From Anas platyrhynchos (taxonomy: Eukaryota > Chordata > Aves > Anseriformes > Anatidae): 64,000 bases of DNA. The translations under genes were made by a program, and so were the position numbers. This document shows positions 19,762 to 33,300 of the stretch, piece after piece (the first letter of the stretch is position 1; the number at the start of each line of letters is the position of its first letter). The notes beneath the pieces are model-generated. The model searched no databases, had not been told where the DNA came from, and worked only from the letters and a program-made list of their open reading frames with translations. The stretch is taken from assembly GCF_047663525.1 (NCBI RefSeq), contig NC_092587.1:47514501-47578500 (forward strand). The letters are read 5' to 3'.

Positions 19762-22195
19762 ATTGCTATATGTGACTGAAAAATTGTGTGGATAAGGAAC
19801 TCCTGTGCCATACCGCTCAAAATGTATAATGTAGAAGGGACGAATAAAAGCATTTTAGGGTCAACCTTGAATTCTGGAGTAGGAGTGTTGAAGAACTATT
19901 CCACCAGCGGAAGCAGAAAGCAGAGCCATGCTGGGCTGGATCACCAGTGGCTCTTCTCCAAGGAAGCCTTCCAAGAGACTTGCCAAATGGAGGGGGAGCA
20001 CACGGTGCTATGTGGGCTGCAGTCCAGAGCCCAGTTACAGTGGCAACAATGGCTGAGTGGGAAAAGTATTTTCCTTTTGGGGTGGACACTGGAAGATTAT
20101 TGGGGTGGAAAAGCACCAAGAAGGTACAAGAACCTCCCCACAGGCTGCGACTAGCTGAGGAGACATACTTACGTGTCTTGTTCCAGCTCTGATTCAGAGG
20201 ATTAAGTTGCATTCTTTGTAATTTTAGAATGCAATAAAAGGACAGTTTTAACTATAGCCTCTCCTGGAAGATATCCCTTGTTCAGAGGGAGTGCAAAGAA
20301 GCAAAATCTAAAGCCAGGATTCTGGAGTAGCCAGTTTTGATGGCTTTTCCTGCACCCATATGGATGCTCAGGGACCTCCATAGCAGTCTTTTTAGGAGCG
20401 GAATAACTTAGGGGTATGACCTAAATCTTTGTAAATATGAAAATAAAGAAATAATGTTTTTGTTCCCTGTTACTTCTGGAGCAAGTGGACTACAAAAACA
20501 TCTTCCTAAAAGCCAGAAAGAGAGGCATCATGAAAACTGCAGCTTCCCCAGGATGTGGCAGGCCACTTGCTGAGCAATGAAAACTATTCAAACATAATAG
20601 CTTGCCAGACCAACTTGCTGCAGCCACAGGCTCAAGTGAGATTCCTGGTCTGCAACACTTGTAAGAGAACACCACATACAACATTCATCAGCATTTAAGT
20701 CAACTGTGCTCTACTCTTGCTGCATCTAGCAGGCATGGGGCAAGGTTTACAGAGCAGAAGTCCCAGCACTTTCAAGGAGCTGTGTGGCTTTTTACTTACA
20801 CTGATCCCAAAAGCACCTTTTGGCCTGTGTTTTTCTGCCATTTATGCCAGTCCTTTCATGATCAGTATTGCAGGAGAAGGCTAGAAGGTGGAAGAATGGT
20901 GGGGGGTGGAGAAAGAGAGAAGACAGAAACAAGGAAAAATGTGTAATTCTGCAAGCAGTGTAGAAAGAGAAATCAGTTCTAATTACTTCAAAGTTATATC
21001 CCACTGAAGGTTCTTTGACATGTAATAAGCACTGGAGTCATTGAGTGTTTCTCCCACTGGGACTACCAAAACCTTTTCTATCTTTTGCCCACCCATTTTT
21101 GAAAATTTCACAAGGAATTGCTGCCTTTAATTTCTCCAGCTATATCCTGATATCTGTTTGATGCTGACAAGTGCATACTTGGGTTTCTGGGTTACTGGCA
21201 TAGGAAAGAAGGGTGAAATGGGACCATTTGGTCCCTTAGCTGTCCGCTGTATTATGTGAAATTTACAGAACATGGAGAGAACAATTTTTAAAATAACCTA
21301 AATGTATGCATTCCTTCTGTATATGTCAGCATACCTGCTAATTCAAAATGAAGACTCCTCGTTATTACTGGGTGTCATAGCAACATGATTACAAATATGT
21401 GCAGTTATTCATGAAGCTGCAAGATTATACGAATGTTAATGTCCTCTTTTAAATAACCTTCTGTCCTCAGTTTTCTCTCCTGACTCCCTAAGCAAAGTTT
21501 GCTCTAATCCCTTTCCTCAAAAGCAATTAGATTCTCTAAACCATTCTCATACTGCTCAGTGGTAAGCAGTTATTTACACAGATCAGCACTATATTGTGGT
21601 CATCACTAGATTGTGTTAATTCATTTGCACCAATGCCATTGCTTTCCCAAGGGGCAGACGTTTTGAGAAGACATTACTGTGTTTATAGCTTTTATAATTT
21701 ACTGCTAAGTAATCCTTCATTTGTGAAGATATGAGTTCTACAGGTGGCTCTTAAATGTAGCCTCAAAATTCTTCAAAATAAACAAGGTTTGCTCAAGAGC
21801 TATTATTGTACCACATAGGATCTAAACCATCCACGTGAGCCCAGGTCTGAGGTTTACTTTTGCCCATTCAAAGAACATCTCGAACACAATATTTTTTGCT
21901 TAGGGGTAGGAAGCTGTGCTACAGTCATTTGCAAGGGACTCCACATCTCTGTGCGAAAAAAATCAACCAACTAGTAAATCACCAAGACTGCTGCCACCAG
22001 AATCAAACATGAAAGCACTGTGCATCCTCAGAAGGAGAGCCCTAGCAGCCTAGGTTATAATAATTTGCTGTTAGGCACCAGATATGCTATAGATACTGTA
22101 ATATATGAAGCAAGGAGAAAAAAAAAAAAAAAAGGCAAACATCCAACTGAAGAAACATATTATCTTAGAAAGGCTTTTTTCTATCTTACTCTACC

Positions 22196-22200
<5 letters not shown>

Positions 22201-22232
<32 letters not shown>
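22201..22232. repeat. poly-T tract
   Basis: An uninterrupted run of 32 T. A run of about 16 A lies 70-90 bases to its left (near 22119-22134), so the segment between could fold as a hairpin. Confidence 0.95.
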
Positions 22233-22233
<1 letters not shown>

Positions 22234-22828
22234 TAGAGATCACCATTTCACCTTTTTTAGATGAGATGGCAAGTAGTACGAAGTCACTGAGTATACAGAA
22301 GTACACATTCAGTCTAGTTTATTAGTAGCAACAAGCTGTAGTAAAGTAAAAAGGAAAATCCACAATTAAAAGTAGGTATAACTAGCAAGACCGGCCTTTG
22401 CTGAAGGACCACATCTAAACACAGCCATTTCACAAGCTCAGTAATGAATGCAAATAAACTCACCCTTCTCCACTGCAGGATGAGGGTGTGTTATTGATGA
22501 GTCCTTTAAGCTCCAATTCTGCAAATGTGCTTCCATGCACTTTTCTTGCTGTATGTCACGTTATTGTTGATTTTATTGACTTCATAGAAAGTTACATCCA
22601 TTAATTTAGGAGAGCAACAAAGTGTTTAAAGGGACAAAGATGTACATGAGAGTGCACAGCAATTAAGTTTTTTTTTTTTTGGTCACGAATTCATTCATGA
22701 ATTTATTGGAATTACTGCTCTATTCAACAGCTAAGGAGATCAAATAGCGTAGAACAACAATGTAGTTGTTAGTTACCTTCTGTAGCGTGAAGGATAAAGA
22801 AGGAAAAGTAGGTACGTTTTGGGGAAGT

Positions 22829-23195
22829 ATTGTGGGGAGGGTGAAGTTTTCAGCTTAGAGGAGACTGAGGGGAGGCCTCATGGTGGCCTGCATGAGGGGA
22901 GTGGAGGGGCAGGCGCTGAGCTCTGCTCTCTGGGGACAGTGACAGGACCCGAGGGGACGGCATGGAGCTGGGACAGGGGAGGGTCAGGCTGGGGGTTAGG
23001 GAAAGGGTCTGCACCCAGAGGGTGCTCGGGCACTGGGACAGGCTCCCCAGGGCAGTGGTCATGGCATTGAGCCTGCATTTGGAGAAGCGTTTGGACAATG
23101 CTCTCAGACGTGATTGATTTTGGCGTTGATCTGTGGGGAGCCACGAGTTGGGCTTGATGCTCTGTGGGGCCTTCCCACTCAGGATGTTCGGTAAT
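22829..23195 (+). mobile_element. CR1 fragment upstream of UBE2N
   Basis: Plus-strand remnants of the CR1 C-terminal ORF are visible: FSLEETEGRPHGGL near 22849, then 'actgggacaggctccccagg' and 'ttggagaagcgtttggacaa'. The usual 'gttgggcttgatgctctg' and 'ccttcccactcaggatgttc' end follows, without an intact terminal repeat. The frame is shifted at least once. It ends about 500 bases from the UBE2N CpG island. Confidence 0.85.
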
Positions 23196-23689
23196 TAATC
23201 TTAAGGAGGGGGACACACCGCATCTGACGTGTTATTGCAGCCACACAATATGTGTTGATATAAATGCCTAAATTTTAGGACATAGACCACATTTGTGTCA
23301 GCAGTTACGCGGTCCGGATTTGCCAGTGTCAGAGACCTTTCCTTTCCACCACGGCGTGGGTCACCCGCGAGCCCTGTTTATGACAGGGAGACAGCACTTG
23401 AGAGGGAGCCGTGCGTGCAGCATCCTGCTCCCGGCCGTGCTGCTCGCTAACCTCTGGCGGTGCCTTCACCCCTCGGTGCTTTCATGTCCCACCCGTGCAG
23501 CAGCGATAGCTGGGATGCACGGGTGGGACTGGGATAGCAGCGATAGATGGCGGGACGGGGCGCTGGGGGGGTGATGGTGTCTGTGTGGGTGACCTCTGGC
23601 TCCTAGCGAGGATGGAAATTCACTTAGAGGGGCTTTGGTAACACACGGGTATTGTGTTTGGGGGTGCTTCTGTGACACTCTAGATGCCG

Positions 23690-24320
23690 AAATGGGACCA
23701 ACAAGAGCGAGGCCGCCCCCGCCCTGTCAGCGGCCGGGGCCTCGGTTGCCCGGCGTGCCGCGCCGAGGGCGGTGCTGGCGGAAGCGCGGCGCGGGCGGCT
23801 TCCGGCTGTGCGCGAGCGGCGAGCGGAGGCGAGCCCGCCAGGCTGCTCCCGACGAGACAAGATGGCCGGGCTGCCCCGCAGGATCATCAAGGTGCCGCCG
23901 CCCGCGCCCCCCGCGGCTCCCCCCCGGCCCCCTCCGCCCTCCCGCTGCCGGGGAGCGGCTCCTGGGGGCACCGGGCTGCGCCCCCCGCCCTCCCTTCCCC
24001 TCCCTTCCCCTCCCCGTCCTCCCCCCCCCCCCCGGGCCCGGCCCCATCCCGGCGCAGCGCGGCCCTGCCCGGCCGTGAGGGCCCTGCCCGGGGCTGCTGC
24101 TCCCCGCCGGGCTCGGGCTCCGCCGGGGCGCTCCCCGCCGGCCTCGGGGCCGGTTCTGGCGTGGGCCGAGCCCGGTGGGGCCGCACGGGGGCTGAGCGGG
24201 GCCCGCTGCCGGCCCGCGGGCCCCGGGGGTGGGTGGGCGCTGGGCTGGGCGCCCCCGGCCCTGCCCCACAGGCGGTGGTGGGGCTGGGGGCCCTCAGGCC
24301 GGGGTCGGTGGGTGGGTGTC
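23690..24320 (+). promoter_or_regulatory. UBE2N: UBE2N CpG-island promoter
   Basis: Very GC-rich and CpG-dense segment spanning the presumed start region, the first coding exon and the first 430 bases of intron 1. No TATA box is seen. An ETS site (CTTCCGG, 23799-23805) lies about 60 bases upstream of the ATG. A run of 13 C at 24021-24033 lies inside intron 1. Long open frames here, up to 265 codons, result from the scarcity of stop codons in GC-rich DNA. Confidence 0.8.
23862..23891 (+). CDS. UBE2N: UBE2N coding exon 1
   Basis: Thirty coding bases, [10 protein letters not shown], ending in phase 0 at AAG|GTGCCG. The donor is weak beyond GT, but the next exon continues exactly with [10 protein letters not shown] as in known Ubc13 proteins. 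Confidence 0.95.
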
Positions 24321-27300
24321 GGTGGGTGACTGCTTGCTGCGATAGGGTTGGGGAGTGGTCAGGGGAAATGGGTAGCGCCCCGTTTCTGCGCCGAATGAAT
24401 GAATGTCAGAAGTGGCTGGCGGGGCTGGGAGGCTCTCCTGGCTGGGCAGGCCAAGCGGCCGGCCGCCCTGAAACACCGTAACGCGGCCTGTGGGGAGTAA
24501 CTGGTGCAGAAATAAAACTGGATCGTGGTTAAAAAGATCAGTTTGTGTGATAGGTGATAGAAGAAACGAGGTAAAAATAAGACAGGCTTAGGACTCGTTG
24601 TGTGTCAAAGCAGTTAAACAACCACTGCTGCTCAGAAACGAAGCCTTCGTAACACAGATCTGAGTGTGGACATCCAGCTGCCTTGGTGCACAGCATACAT
24701 GTACAATACTGAACGTATTTCAGGTGCGAGAAAGCAGTTTCATAATACAGCAGAACCAGGACTCATCGCAGAGATGTGATGAGAGCTCACTCGTGGAACT
24801 GATGCCTGCGTTAGGTTTTTCTGTAGCTTTTGACAATTTTCCTGCGTGCAGCCAAGAAGCGCACCCACTTGTAAGCTGGTACATACGTTTCCTTCTTGGC
24901 ACTTTCGGTTTTTCAGCTTCTTTTAGGAAAAAAGTGTAGAGCAATGCTCACAGCTCTTTTTCCAATATAGATGATGGCACAGGAATGTTTTATCCCATCC
25001 TTGGAGATGGATGGGCAGACACACACTCCTACCAGCAGAGTCCTAGAAACTCCAGATTTCCTTCACAGGGGTCTTCCTTAGACCATACCAGGAGTAATGT
25101 CTCCTACAGGGCGGCGCGTGCTGTGGGTTGTGCCCTGTGTATGCATTATGGGATATCTGCGTGCAGTCCAGAGCTTTTGAGTCTTGATTTGGTTGTGTTG
25201 GATGGCTGTATATCTCATGCTGTGCGTGCATTAGGACATCAGATGGATGTATGGTCTAGGGTTTGAATCTGACTAGTCATTGCAGTCCTGAATGCAGAAA
25301 GTAGTGTTAGCACAGCTGCAGAGCTGCAGGTGAGCAGTAAGTCCGCTTGAGTCTTCAGGAGTCTCAGACGAGGGTGGATTTGATGGTTGCTATCCTAATG
25401 TTGGAGTTACATACCCCAGTGTTGGTTGCCTTATGTGGAGGGCAGTAAATGAGCTTCACTGCTAGTGTGAATTTGAAAGATGAGGAAAGGAAAAGGAAGA
25501 GAAAGATGGGTCAGAGGATAGCGAAGGGCTACTGAAGGCTAAACGAGCTGCAGTCACAAGGTGCTTCACCAGAAGCCATTTCTCTCTCCAACTCGCCAAG
25601 GATCCTGTTAGCAGAAGTCCTTTTTGCCTTGATCCACGTCCTAAGCTGGGGAGGTGCAGCAGTGGCCAGCTGGGTGGAGGAGCCCATACCCACAGCAACC
25701 CGGGACGCAGAGCCCAGCAGCCCGAGGTGCTCCTGGTGGTGCCGTGCTGCTGGCACACGGCCTGGCCCTCGGGGTGACAGGCGGCCCCGCGCTCTCCTCG
25801 GCTCAGCAGGGAGCTCTATTTATACTTGCAGTGCTGTCCCACGCTCATTTGAAAGGTGACGGTGTAGACGTGGTGAAGTATTCCTTACCGAAGGTAAAGG
25901 ATCACTCCTGGCTCGCTATATGCCAATTACTTAGAAACACGGGCTTTAAATAAGTGGGATGGATGATCTGTAAGCTCAGGAGATGACTTGCTTTAGAGGT
26001 ATGGCTTACAGCGTTAACACATAGCAAATGTTGAGCAGAAAATGACATTTGAGTCCTTGGATGTATAACTGGAATTGGAGAAACTTTTCTGTTGTGAATA
26101 GAGAGCAGGTATTTTTATTTTCTTCAGTAGCCTAATGCCAAGGGTCCTCTGGAGAGTCAGTTTGTGAGGAAAATCTGTTCATCTGAGAAGGTGTGGTGTG
26201 CTCACATAGAGCTGTGTCTCTGTGGTGGACTGCATGCTGTTCTCCTACTGCACAGTATTCAAAGTGACTCTTTGCAATGTACACGACAAATAAACCCAGA
26301 AATTTGTACTTTCAAGCATTTATTACACCAATTATCTCCTGTGTTGCAAAGTCACGTAGCTCCAGTGGAGTAAGGAGTTGAATTGCATCTGATTTTTTTT
26401 TTTTTTTTTTTGGCTGACATTCAAACCACCTCATTTCTGTGTCAAGTGCAGTCAGTGTATCTGAATGGGACGGGCAACATTGCCTTGTGTCATCTTTTTG
26501 AAATGTTTTTCTCTGCTGTTTTCCCTGCTGCAGTGATCTCATCATTCATGCTTTGGTGTCCAGGTCTGTGTTAACTGTGTAACCAGCTGCTAGAAACACT
26601 TTTGTGAAATCACTGCAGCTGCTCCTATCATGAAACAAAACAGCTGAAGCAGTCTGTGGTGTTTCTTCAAACTTTTTTTTTTTTCTGTTAAGGAGTTTAT
26701 CAGTGTGAAGCTATTGGGCTCTGATTTCCTCCCCTGCACAGTAGTGTTATTTTCTGAGATATTCCTTCCTTGCTGTTTAGCATAAGAAGCCATTTCCTCA
26801 TCACTGCCAGTGAGCTCCTTCTTGCAGTATTTTTTTTGAGAGTCTGGGTAACGCTTGGACTGCAGTTATAAAACATTACCTCGGAAAGTAAACTTTTTGG
26901 GAGGTTTTACAGAGATTCTGGTGGTGTATGTGGGGACAGGCACGTGCAGAACTCTGCTCTAGAGGTAAGTATGATCTGCTTTACCTGTGTGTCTTTTTTT
27001 TTTTTTAATATAAATCAGGTATTCAGTCTGCAACTTCTGAAACTATCTAGGGGTTCTTAAATTCACTGATGGCCTCTTGCCTGGCTAGAAGTTGCTTGCT
27101 TGATCTTGAAAGCTATGGACTGCTGTGGCATACTTTTCCCATGAAGAAAGTCTCTTTAAGGTTGCCATTACTTCTTGATTTCTCTGACACTTCTGGGCCT
27201 TTCTTTGTTTCTTGGATAAACAATTCTAAATTTATGTCCACTCTTCTCTATTTAATATCTTTCAGTGGTATTTTGAATCTGAGTGGTGGCGTGGTGTAGA

Positions 27301-30300
27301 AAATAGATCACTTCTGGTCAGAGCAGTTCCTTGGCATTCACCAGAGAAGCTGGATCTTTGGTCTTTGAAACGTGTTTTGCCCCGTGTATGCTGTTAGGAT
27401 CTTGTGGAGAACTTCACATTTGACAGAAGGATGGAAACTTTGAATTTTTCAGAATTTTTTTGAATCTCCAGCAGTTGTAGGAGGGTGATATATGCTCTGT
27501 GCTTCGTGACCCCTCGAGCACAGCCTGGGCTGGCTGTGGCAGTGCAGGGTGCCGAGGCAGGTGTGGCAGCCTGGGGGCTGGTGGCACGGATGGGTTTTGT
27601 GGGGATGGGGAAGGCTGAGAGGGAGACCCAGCCCCAGAGGGTAAGAATATGCTGAAGTTTCACCAAGGAGTTGGCCTCAAATGGAAAGTGTGAAGGCTTA
27701 ATAAAAGGTCTCAGAGAGAACATCGCTTACTTTCCATAGCCTTTTCTTTACAGAAGCTTGTGGTAGAAACCAGAGGACAAACTCGGAGGAAAGAATGGCA
27801 AATAATCCAGCTAGAGGCAAAATTTTTTTTTTGGAGTACCTTCTTATATAGTCATTGAGCACCTTTTACATACAAATATGTAGTAAAATAAACTTCTAGT
27901 ATTGATGGCAGTGTTTTATGATCATTTCGCACACAGTTTGCAACGGTTTGTGCTATTAGCGTACTGCAGTCACTTGTGCCTGGCTCTACTGTAGCTGCAG
28001 ATGCACCGTAAAAAGCTTGATCTGTGCTAGCGCCCAGATAATCCTCGAGGAATTTGCGTAGGATCTCGCTTCACAGTTCCAAAATCCCGTAATCTGCTGC
28101 AGAAAATCTGGGGATGCTGTCAGGGGAGAGTGGTGCTGACCTGTGCAGTGTCCTCCCTGGGTGAGTGTTGGGGGGCAGCAGCCCCAGCAGGCAGGTGGGG
28201 TGCCCGCACCCCGGGCAAGGAGCAGAGGCATCCGCGTGCAGCCCAGCTGCTGGAAACCACGAGCACAGCCTTCTCTTTACGATGTCTGACCTCTGCGTTA
28301 AAGTTTAATGGGCTTTATTGGTAATTCTTCTGTTCCTAAAAGACAGAGAGCATTTTCAGGAGACTTTCTCCAACGCAGCTGTTTTACAGCATTGCAATTC
28401 TCATCTAAACATTTTGAGATCTGGCAGGCAGCGTGGCATTTGCCTGGGTAACAAATTTGTTTTCTTAATTGTAGCTAATGAAATGATAGAGCCTGGAAGA
28501 GCCTGTGCCAAAATGTGATGTGCTGTTAGAAGAAGTTACTGGGTCTTTGAGGTTTTCTGATGCAGCTTTATCCGTGTCTGTGGAAGACAATTTTGACTGA
28601 CAACTTTCTTCATGTCTCCTGCTGCCTTCTCAAAGCGAAAACATGCGTGCAGTTTACCTTCTTCTGTGCAAGCCATCAGCTTGTGGTGAAGTGCGATCTT
28701 CCTCTCTATCCCACGCTGAAGGAACGTGAACGAGTTGCCATTCAGCAAGTAATTATAACTTGTCCGCGTGCCAGTGTGCTGCTTTCAGTTTAGCCCTGTG
28801 CAGCTGAAACCGTTAGCTTCTGGTTCGTGTCAGAAAATGAAGCCAAACTACTCGCTGGAGCTGGAGCATAAAGGTAGTGGTAGCTGGCAAGGGGCTTCTG
28901 TGATCAGAGCAAAGATAGGAAATAAACGTGTACGGTATGTGCTCCGAACTGAAGCGCTGGAGCTGGTGCTATGCTCCTGTGGTTCTGCAGGCAGCCAGCA
29001 CGAGGTGGGAAAGCTGCCACCCTGTGAAATCAGATGACCAGAAGTTCTCAAGGTGGTCAGCCTGCGGTTCTCGTTGGCCCGCCGTGCTGTGTAAACAGCG
29101 TTAACCTGGGCTGTGCTGGCACAAAAAAGCGTGTGCTGCTGCAGCAGGCTTGGACCGAGGGACTGCTTTGGCTCCGAACTCTGCAGTAAAGGTTATTTCT
29201 TAAGCCAAATCATTCTGTGATCTCATTTGTTTGACTTTGCTACTGCTCGGGCTGATGAAAGGGCTGCATGTGACTGCACGAACGAGCCCTGCTGCTTGGG
29301 GTACGGCTTCCCACTCAGATAGACCCTTGTGGGTTGTGAGGGAGGGTGGACACAGGCACAGATGTGAGCTGAGCTGGTTAAGGACTGGTGGGCTGAAGTA
29401 GCAGGGAGAAGAGTTTGACTTAACTGCAGAGGCAACATCTGGAGCAACGAGGAACAAGATAGTGGGTTAGCACTGATTCCCAGTCATTCAGAGCAGAACT
29501 TTGGTGTAACATACATCAAAAATAGGTTTTTGCTATTTGCTTTGCCTTAGAAATCTTCCTGGAGAACTTGATGGGAAATGTTGGCTCTTTCCTAGGGAGC
29601 AAATATTAACAAGTGACTGATCAGCAATTAGCTAAACTGAAGGATATCTTATGTTTTTTTTCTTTTCTCACATAAATCGGGGTGTGTGGTGCCCTCCAAG
29701 TGGTAAGTGTTCTCTCTGCTACAGCAGAAAGTGGAGCTGGTGGCTTTCATTTTCTGTCCCTTTTTATTGTTGTTCAACTCTAACTCGCAGTGTCATCTGT
29801 AGAGCTTTGTGGTGGTTTTACCGTGCTAGGCAGCTAAACACCACAACCGCTCTCTCACTGCCCCTCCTTAGATGAGGAGGGGAAGAAGTAAAGTAAAGAA
29901 CAACTCACGGGTTGAGATAAGGATAATTTAATTAAAGGGAAAAAGTAATTATTAAGGAAATATTAACTAAACAATTTAAATAAAGGGGAATAAAAAGGGA
30001 AAGAGGAAAAGGGAGGGGGAAAGGGAAAAAAAGGAAAAAAAAAACACAAAACAACAAATAAAGGCTGTGTGGAAGTGCAGAGGAAAGAAATTACTCTCTA
30101 CTTTCCACAAATGAGTGATGCTTGACCATGTCCTTGAAGCAGGGCCTCAACGCACGTAGCCAGTGTTCAGGAGGAGGCCTGACATTTTCCCAATGAGAGC
30201 CCACCCCTCCCCTCTTCTTCCTGTTTCCCCCTTTTATTGCTGAGTGTGACATCACATGGTATGGAATATCCCTTTGGCTGGTTTAGGTCAGCTGCCCTGG

Positions 30301-33300
30301 TGATGTTTCTCTTCTCACTTTTTGCCCACCCCCTAGGAGGGCTGGAGATAGTCCCTGTGCTGTGCCAGCACTGCCCAGCAGCAGACACAACACCGGTGTG
30401 ATATCAGTGCTGTTCCAACTGCAAGTGCAGAGCCCAGCACTGTGCGGGCTGCTGCAGGGAAAGGTAACGTCCCAGCCAGGCCCAGTACAAACTTGAGCTC
30501 TCCACCGCATCCTCTCCAAAGTGCTCTGGATGTGGCAGTTCGAGCCTGCTGCCCCGTGAGCCACCCGGGATAACTGCCCTGGTGCCTGGGGCGCCTCCTT
30601 CTGCCCCTTGGCCTCGGTGTTTTGATAGCAGGAGCTCTACCTGCAGCCAGTGCCAGCTGTTTGTCCCTTCTTCTGCTGGGAGTTGCTGTCCTCTGCCAGG
30701 TGGCGGCAGAGCTTGTGCTGTCAGCCAGCGTTTTTGGGTTAAAATCGCAGGTAAGAGAGCCCAGCGAACTTGTACAGAATCAAGTAAGGTGTGCTGGCGG
30801 GATGTGCTTTCTCAGTAGGGCTGAGGGATGGCAGTGCCTGGCGAGGGGGCAGCAGTAAGCACTGGGAGCTGTAACTCTTGTTGCAGGTGATCCTTTAAAA
30901 GAAGGATATGGTTCCATCATCTGTGCTCCCTGGATGCAGCCGTTGAGGGTAGGTTGGACTTGCAGGTAGGGATGGGTAGTAGCTAAAATGTTTCACTGCC
31001 TGGAGAGGATTGGTAAGGGCTTGTGCCTTGCCTTGGCCTGAGAAAGCCTCAGGGCTGTAAGCTCCATCCTGCTGGGTGGCGGTGAAGGGAAACGGCCTGG
31101 CGGCCGTGCAGGGAGTTGTGCTGATAAAAATAAGAGTAATTCCCCCGAGACCTTGCGTGAAGGTGTGGTGCTGCAGCACTCGAGAAGCCTAAATACTGCA
31201 CAGCTGTGGTAGCCACAGCGTTCTCTTCCTGGATAAGAGGCCTTGGTGATGTTTTCTTCCACAACTTCCAGACAACTTCTGCAACTCCTGCAACTTCCAG
31301 AGCAGTTTTATCACGGCTGTGTTGAACTCTGGGATGCTCGGTGCTGTTACATCTTCATGGTACCGGCACAGAGCTGCTAGGCATACGGATCCTTTCCCTG
31401 TGCCGTGGGCGCTGCCAGAAGCTGCTAGATAGCCTGATAGTGAGTAAGAAGATACACAGAGCCCTTGGTGCTTAGGACCCCATAGATGGGTGAATGCTTT
31501 AATGCAGCCGTTTGCCATCTGGTGCTGAAATTAGCACTCCTGGTAGTTAAGCCTCTTCCTCCGGGACGAGGAGGAGCCTCTGCGTTTCCTTCCAGGCTGT
31601 CACCTGCCTGTCCTGCCACCACAGCTGGAGCCGTCTCCTCTCCCACCCTTCTGACACTGTGTCTTTACCCCTTCCTTGTGGTCAGCACAGCTCTTCCTTT
31701 GCATGGGCACATATTGGGACAGCCCACGGACTTCTCTCTCTTGTAATTTTTATTTTTATTTTACCCCCCTGGCTTGGCTACGCGCTGTGCTTCACCATGG
31801 GGTCAAGAGACCACCATGCAGACAAGTGTTGGTGCCCTGCAGGCCGAAGTGGGAAAACCCCACAGCTTTCCTTGTTCCTTCCCCCTGGTGGCCACTCACT
31901 CAGCAGCTGAAATTGTTCAGGCTCTGTATGGTGTCTGGATTTTCCTAGGTTCCTCTTGTTGTAGTGGACTGGATGAATTTCACTGGGTGATCTAACAGTT
32001 GATAGTAAGGGACTGAGTAGAGCAAAGGGTGACAGTAAGTGTGTCCCAAGTGTATTCCTCCAACTGTAACATCTCTCTAAAATCTTCTGTGTTTAGCTAT
32101 GTTTATGGATTAACGTGCAGGTTTTTGTTACCGGTGTTACCTGTACAGCAGTAATACTGAATGTGAAAGGAGAAAACGGGGGTGATGAGAAGCTGAGCAT
32201 CAGACAGATACATTGCAAAGCAGAGCAACTCTGAAGACATTGAGTTTGGATTTCTTCATTGAGGTAGTTTGTGCTGACTTTGCAATTTCTTTCTGAAATT
32301 CTGGAAGTCTTCAGACAGTTGTTTTAGTGTTTCTTTTTTTTTTTTTTCTCCTGTATTTTGTAGATGTTAGATGCTGATTTTTCCTTTATTACCTACTTTA
32401 GCCACCATCCCTTGGTAGGCAACATGAAATTGGTGGTGGTTAACTACAGCCAAAGTACATGGAAAGAAATTGCACTCGTTTTTCCAAGCAAAGAATACAG
32501 CACTCCATTATAAAAAGCAACGAAGAAACTTTAAAAGTTGTCTAATTCCATGTAACAATTTCTTCCTTCTCTGCTGGAATGGCCTTTACCAGACAAGCCT
32601 TCTGATTGCCAGCGTGCCATCGTTTGGTGCTGCCATGGGGCTGATAGCAAGTAAGGCTTCTGAAGTACACTACCAAAGCTTTTTGTTTTACAGAGTTGTA
32701 GATGTAGTGATATTACTTTTTTGTTGTTTTGGCTGAGGTCTTGGCAACTTGAGGCTTTTATAAAGACTATTGCAAGACCAGAACGGGTGAAAATAATGGT
32801 GTATTTCTAATGGGTTCCTTCTTCATACTGGACTTTAAAAATTGGTTTTCATGCATGTCTGTGTGGCAGCATCTTTTCTCTTGTTCAGCTGGTTTCCTTA
32901 AAGAGGGGCTCTGTCATGCTCTAGGTGTGGATGCAGGAGTATCCTGGTGCTTGTCTGCTTCTCAGTATTTTTTTTCTTCTTCCACTGAAAGCAGGATGAT
33001 GAAGGTTATTACTCAAAGAGCCAAACACTGAAATCAGTATGTTGTTTGTGTGGCTGCTCTCTCCGGGTAACCCAAAAAGTCTCCAATCCCATCTCCTGCT
33101 CTCTGCTTAACCATCACGGAGCTCTTCTGGGCTACCTCGTCCTCACAGGTTGCTGCAGAAACAGGTTGAGGTTTTCTCCCCCCTCGGGTCCAATTAGTCT
33201 TCCGTTTAATGTCTTCATAGAAGAATAGCTGCAGAGAATGTCAGCTCCGCCATCTGTCCCACCCGGATCAGCTGTCACTCTACTTCAGGCCACCTGTGTT

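Larger units (their letters stand above)
13936..23690. other. intergenic DNA between divergent MRPL42 and UBE2N
   Basis: About 9.8 kb with no supported gene. It contains CR1 3' fragments (19160-19235, 22829-23195), three short tandem duplications, several A or T homopolymers and a possible retrocopy tail ending near 19578. A TTTA simple repeat lies at 16082-16119 and an A-rich tract at 16844-16870. Open frames here are short, unrecognised and consistent with chance. Confidence 0.55.

Noticed and set aside
23684-24481. 265-codon plus-strand open frame, with several overlapping long frames on both strands
   Set aside because: Falls in the UBE2N CpG island; all frames are long because GC-rich DNA has few stop codons. 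Composition is Pro/Gly/Ala/Arg only, and the real coding part there is the 10-codon UBE2N exon 1 in another frame.
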